NCBI GenBank assembly: GCA_016282145.1
Contig: JAEEJZ010000045.1
Span: 1-64,000 of the forward strand
Length of the DNA stretch: 64,000 bases
From: Bacteroidales bacterium
GTDB lineage: Bacteria > Bacteroidota > Bacteroidia > Bacteroidales > UBA932
Direction of reading: 5' to 3'
The translations under genes were made by a program, and so were the position numbers. Under the pieces are notes generated by a model. It had not been told where the DNA came from, made no database searches, and was given only the letters and a program-made list of their open reading frames with translations. The stretch's first letter is position 1; each line of letters starts with the position of its first letter. This document shows, piece after piece, positions 60,431 through 64,000 of this stretch.

Positions 60431-63400
60431 ATGAAAAAACTAATCCTATTCATCTTCTGTATTTGGATGGGGCTTCAGGCAAGCCCCGTGCGTGCGCAGG
60501 ACGCAAAGGCGGGAATCACTTTCCCCTATGCGTCCCGAACCGTGGAGCAGACGCTTTCCATCCTGGAGCAGCAGGGTGGTTATTCGTTTTTCTATCAGAC
60601 CGGGACGATCGACCTTGCGCGCACCCTCACCATCGGCGCCCAGAACGAGACCATCGAGCAGGTGCTGACCAAACTGTTCGCCGGTTCCCAGGACAACTGG
60701 TCGGTTTCCGGCAAACAGGTTTATCTCAAGCATGATGAGGCCGCGGCTGCCCCCCATAACAAGAAGAAAACCAACAAACGCACCGTCGTGGGAACCGTGC
60801 TCGATGCGACGGACGATTATCCCATCATCGGAGCCGGCGTCGTGATCAAAGGTTCCCGTACGGGGACGGTCACGGACACGGAAGGCCATTTCTCCATTGA
60901 AGTGACCGGAGAGAGCTGCGAGATTGTCGTCAGTTCCCTTGGGTATAAGGACCTGACCATCTTCATTACCGATCAGGGCCTTATCGATGCCCGGCTCGAA
61001 CCGGATAACGAAGTGCTGAGCGAGGTGGTCGTCGTGGGTGCCGGTACGCAGCGCAGGGTCTCGGTGACGGGCGCCATCGCTGCCATCGAGGGAAAAATCC
61101 TGAGTGCGCCGACTTCCTCGCTGACCAATTCCCTGGCCGGTAAGCTGGCGGGTGTGATTTCCGTCACCTCCAGCGGCCAGCCCGGCAGTACCTCGGATTT
61201 CTATATCCGCGGTATTTCCACCTTCGGAGGACGTTCCACTCCGCTCATCCTCCTGGACGGCGTAGAAATCACGGCCAGCGACCTGAACAACATTCCGGCC
61301 GAGTCCATCGAGTCCTTCTCCATTCTGAAGGATGCTTCCGCGACCGCCATCTACGGTGCGCGCGGTGCGAACGGCGTCATGATCGTTACGACCAAGACCG
61401 GTACGGAGAATACGAAAGCCAAGATCAACGTTACGGTGGAGGCTTCCATCCTCCAGCCGGTGAATGTCGTGGAGTATGCTGACGGTGCCACCTTTATGGA
61501 GGCGTACAATAATGCCCAGCTGGCCCGCAACCCGAATGCCGAACTGCGCTACAGCGCCACCGATATCGAGAATACCCGCACCGGGCGCAACCCGTATATC
61601 TGGCCCAATGTGGACTGGTACGACCTGATGTTCCGGGACTTCTCCCTGAGCCAGCGGGCCAATGTCAACCTGCAGGGCGGCGGTTCGCGCGTTACCTATT
61701 ATATGAGTATCCAGATGAACCACGACGGCGGTATCCTGGATATCCCCCAGAACTATTCGTTCAACAACAACTATGACCGCTGGCTGTATACCTTCCAGAA
61801 CAACATCGGTTACCAGATTACGCCTTCCACGAAGATGACGCTCAAGATGAACGCGCAGATCATCAATCAGACCAGCCCGTCCATCTCCGCCAATTCCATC
61901 TTCCAGGCCATCTACAACAATACGCCGGTGTCCTTCCCGGCGGTGTTCCCCGAGCAGGAGGGATACGACCATCTGCTGTTCGGCTCCCAGATCATGAGTG
62001 CAGGGCGCTTCTACACGAACCCCTACGCCAATATGCTCAATACTTTCCAGGAGACCAACACTAACAAGCTGAACATTTCCCTGACGCTCAACCAGAAACT
62101 GGACTTCATCACCGAGGGCCTGTCCATCAACGCCCTGGTGAACTTCAATAATTACGCGTCCACCTGGTACACCCGTTCGCTTTCTCCCTATCTGTACAAT
62201 GTTCTCCCCGGAAGTTACGATCCTGAAAATCCCGTGGACTTCCGGCTCAACGAGTTGCAGGTAGGAACGAAGTATGTCAGCCAGTCCGGCATTTCTACAT
62301 CGACCAACAATACCTTCTATTTCGATGCCCGGCTCAACTACGAGCGTTCGTTCGGCCACCACAATGTGACGGCGATGGTGATGTATATGATGCGCCAGTA
62401 TCGAAGCGGCGTATTGCCCAACCGTAACCAGGGCTTCTCCGGCCGCGTGACCTACGACTGGTACAACCGTTATCTGGTAGAGTTGAACTTTGGTTACAAC
62501 GGTACCGAGCGTCTGGCAAAAGGGGAGCGTTTCGAATTCTTCCCCGCTATTTCCCTGGGTTGGGTACCTTCCAGCGAACCCTTCTGGAAAGTTATCCGCC
62601 CGGTCATCGATTACCTGAAGATCCGTGGTTCCTACGGTCTGGTGGGTAGCGACGAGACGGGATCTTCCGCCGGCGCGGCGCACTTCCTCTATGAAAATTC
62701 CGTGAGTATGAGCGGTGGTGAAACCTTCCGTACCGGCTACACCGGAAACACGGCGCGTACCGGCCCGATCGTGACCTCCTACGCGGTAGACGGTGCCCAC
62801 TGGGAAAGGGCCCGGGAACTGGATCTGGGTGTGGATATGAAGTGGTTTGACCAGTTGAGCGTCACCTTCGACTGGTACTACAATCAGCGGGAGCGCATCC
62901 TGATGAAGCGCGCCTCCTTCCCCAAGAGTCTGGGTTATGCCTCTTCCGTGCCCTGGAGCAACATCGGAAAGGTGGACAATACCGGTATCGAACTCAGCGT
63001 CAAGTGGGTGAAGCAGATTACGCCGGACCTGCTCATTGACCTTCGCGGCAACTATACCTATGCAAGAAATAAGTACGTGTATGTGGACGAACCGGATTAC
63101 CCCTATGTCTGGCAGACGGAGACCGGCAAGCCCTTGAGCCGTATGACGGGTTACATCGCCGAAGGCTTGTTCCAGAGTGAAGAGGAGATTGCCAACAGCG
63201 CGGACCAGTCCAACTTCGGCTCCTCCATCATGGTGGGTGACATCAAATACCGCGACGTCAACGGAGACGGCAAGATTACTACCGCTGACCAGGTGATGAT
63301 TTCCCCTTACGGGACGATGCCGCGCATCCAGTACGGTTTCGGCATCAGCGTCAACTGGAAGAAGTTCGACCTGAGCGTGTACTTCAACGGCTCCGCGATG

Positions 63401-63772
63401 CGGAACATCATGCTTTCCGGCTTCGAGCCCTTCATTGCCGACGATTCCAACGACCACAACCTGATGAAGTGGATTGCCGACGGGTACTGGCGCGAAGGGG
63501 CGGACAACAGCAACGCCACCTATCCCCGCCTCGGCCTGCTCAAGAGCAATATCTACAACAACCGGCAGCCGTCCAGTTATTGGGTGCGCCGGGCGGACTT
63601 CCTGCGCTTCAAGACCCTGGAGTTCGGCTGGTCCTTCCCTTATGGCCGTGTATATGTCAGCGGCGACAACATTTTTGTCTGGTCGCCCTTCAAATACTGG
63701 GATCCGGAACTCAGCTACTATTCCTATCCGCTTTCCAGGACCTTCAACCTTGGCGTACAATTCAAGTTTTGA
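60431..63772 (+). CDS. SusC/RagA-family TonB-linked outer membrane transporter with STN signalling domain
   Basis: 1113-residue TonB-dependent transporter. Order: signal peptide; STN (secretin/TonB short N-terminal) domain, about residues 27-95 (ITFPYASRTVEQTLSILEQQGGYSFFYQ); a carboxypeptidase-regulatory-like domain, about 115-195 (VVGTVLDATDDYPIIGAGVVIKG); the TonB-box/plug region (SVTGAIAAIEGKIL..., LLDGVEITASDLNNIPAESIESFSILKDASATAIYGARGANGVMIVTTK); then the beta-barrel ending in TFNLGVQFKF. The STN domain is the part that contacts FecR, so ligand uptake should control the sigma factor at 58.7 kb. SusD follows after 3 nt. The ligand cannot be inferred. Confidence 0.96.
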   Translation: MKKLILFIFCIWMGLQASPVRAQDAKAGITFPYASRTVEQTLSILEQQGGYSFFYQTGTIDLARTLTIGAQNETIEQVLTKLFAGSQDNWSVSGKQVYLKHDEAAAAPHNKKKTNKRTVVGTVLDATDDYPIIGAGVVIKGSRTGTVTDTEGHFSIEVTGESCEIVVSSLGYKDLTIFITDQGLIDARLEPDNEVLSEVVVVGAGTQRRVSVTGAIAAIEGKILSAPTSSLTNSLAGKLAGVISVTSSGQPGSTSDFYIRGISTFGGRSTPLILLDGVEITASDLNNIPAESIESFSILKDASATAIYGARGANGVMIVTTKTGTENTKAKINVTVEASILQPVNVVEYADGATFMEAYNNAQLARNPNAELRYSATDIENTRTGRNPYIWPNVDWYDLMFRDFSLSQRANVNLQGGGSRVTYYMSIQMNHDGGILDIPQNYSFNNNYDRWLYTFQNNIGYQITPSTKMTLKMNAQIINQTSPSISANSIFQAIYNNTPVSFPAVFPEQEGYDHLLFGSQIMSAGRFYTNPYANMLNTFQETNTNKLNISLTLNQKLDFITEGLSINALVNFNNYASTWYTRSLSPYLYNVLPGSYDPENPVDFRLNELQVGTKYVSQSGISTSTNNTFYFDARLNYERSFGHHNVTAMVMYMMRQYRSGVLPNRNQGFSGRVTYDWYNRYLVELNFGYNGTERLAKGERFEFFPAISLGWVPSSEPFWKVIRPVIDYLKIRGSYGLVGSDETGSSAGAAHFLYENSVSMSGGETFRTGYTGNTARTGPIVTSYAVDGAHWERARELDLGVDMKWFDQLSVTFDWYYNQRERILMKRASFPKSLGYASSVPWSNIGKVDNTGIELSVKWVKQITPDLLIDLRGNYTYARNKYVYVDEPDYPYVWQTETGKPLSRMTGYIAEGLFQSEEEIANSADQSNFGSSIMVGDIKYRDVNGDGKITTADQVMISPYGTMPRIQYGFGISVNWKKFDLSVYFNGSAMRNIMLSGFEPFIADDSNDHNLMKWIADGYWREGADNSNATYPRLGLLKSNIYNNRQPSSYWVRRADFLRFKTLEFGWSFPYGRVYVSGDNIFVWSPFKYWDPELSYYSYPLSRTFNLGVQFKF

Positions 63773-63775
63773 CGT

Positions 63776-64000
63776 ATGAAAAAGATATTTCCCGTATTTC
63801 TTATTCTTTTTGGCGTTATCTCCTGTGATTACCTCTCGGTGGTTCCGCCCGAGCAGCCCGACCTGGACGATATGATCACGGACAACGCCACTGCGTTGAA
63901 CCACCTGTACGGCTGTTATGGCTACCTTCAGGAGGAAATCCGTATTTTCCCGGACTTCACCAGTATCGACGGTGGCGGTACGGACGAAAGCGTCGCACCG
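63776..64000 (+). CDS. SusD/RagB-family outer membrane lipoprotein, 5' end only
   Basis: The first 75 codons are visible and the frame runs off the window. It has a lipoprotein signal peptide, MKKIFPVFLILFGVISCDYL, with lipobox Cys17, then VVPPEQPDLDDMITDNATALNHLYGCYGYLQEE, the usual SusD start in which the first helix follows a short linker. It pairs with the SusC transporter 3 nt upstream as its ligand-binding lid. Confidence 0.88.
   Translation, partial: MKKIFPVFLILFGVISCDYLSVVPPEQPDLDDMITDNATALNHLYGCYGYLQEEIRIFPDFTSIDGGGTDESVAP

Noticed and set aside
60446-63904. 1152-codon open frame antisense to susC
   Set aside because: Shadow frame; SusC domains on the plus strand are unambiguous.
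1-64000. CRISPR arrays, rRNA or tRNA genes, prophage
   Set aside because: No regularly spaced short repeats, no rRNA-like or recognisable tRNA sequence in any intergenic gap, and no phage structural genes.

Overview
The window reads as chromosomal DNA of a GC-rich member of the Bacteroidales. The evidence is a SecD-SecF fusion, a homodimeric-type glycyl-tRNA synthetase, serine palmitoyltransferase (sphingolipids), S46 and C69 exported peptidases, a FecI/FecR/SusC/SusD locus, the order coaX - outer membrane protein - TPR protein - lptC - ppiD, and many copies of the Bacteroidetes -7 promoter box TAnnTTTG, often only 4-8 nt before the start codon. A Rikenellaceae-like lineage is plausible but cannot be fixed from this window. 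No rRNA, tRNA or CRISPR array was recognised.

Layout. 1-5.75 kb: the 3' end of a non-ribosomal peptide synthetase (partial C, A, carrier protein, terminal reductase) followed 6 nt later by an exported S46 dipeptidyl peptidase. 5.76-7.2 kb (-): pheS and a small secreted protein. 7.26-11 kb: C69 peptidase, serine palmitoyltransferase and an SDR reductase, probably one transcript. 11-12.9 kb: a GH77 glucanotransferase. 12.9-14.45 kb: an IS200/RAYT-like HUH transposase gene between two direct copies of a palindrome-rich repeat; a third, inverted copy lies at 21.5 kb. 14.5-21.5 kb (-): alpha-2-macroglobulin lipoprotein and its partner PbpC. 21.7-28.6 kb: secDF and dnaE. 28.6-31.8 kb (-): a degenerate ThiL-like protein, glyS and a repeat-rich secreted protein. 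31.9-37.3 kb: ybeY, mnmG, ruvA (-), sufS-sufE-sufT-like-folK. 37.4-42.6 kb: tonB, hflX, mfd (-). 42.6-42.8 kb: an AT-rich gap with DnaA-box-like nonamers, a possible replication origin. 42.8-46.7 kb: ruvB, then frdA-frdB without an adjacent cytochrome b gene. 46.7-52.8 kb: coaX, outer membrane protein, TPR protein, lptC, ppiD. 52.8-58.6 kb: ychF (-), an endonuclease/exonuclease/phosphatase-family protein, galK, CpXC protein (-), YeiH-type transporter, small membrane protein. 58.7-64 kb: ECF sigma factor, FecR anti-sigma factor, STN-containing SusC, start of SusD.

The most unusual content is non-coding. A structured element with a nearly invariant core of about 30 nt occurs five times (21.7, 38.2, 44.0, 56.2 and 58.3 kb). 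Each copy is enclosed by a different self-complementary stem of up to 21 bp. The core and the stem-forming property are kept while the stem sequence changes, which points either to a folded RNA/DNA element or to a small mobile unit that lands in hairpin tips. A separate cloverleaf-like element at 54.0-54.1 kb and the RAYT-associated repeats suggest an active history of palindromic mobile repeats in this genome.
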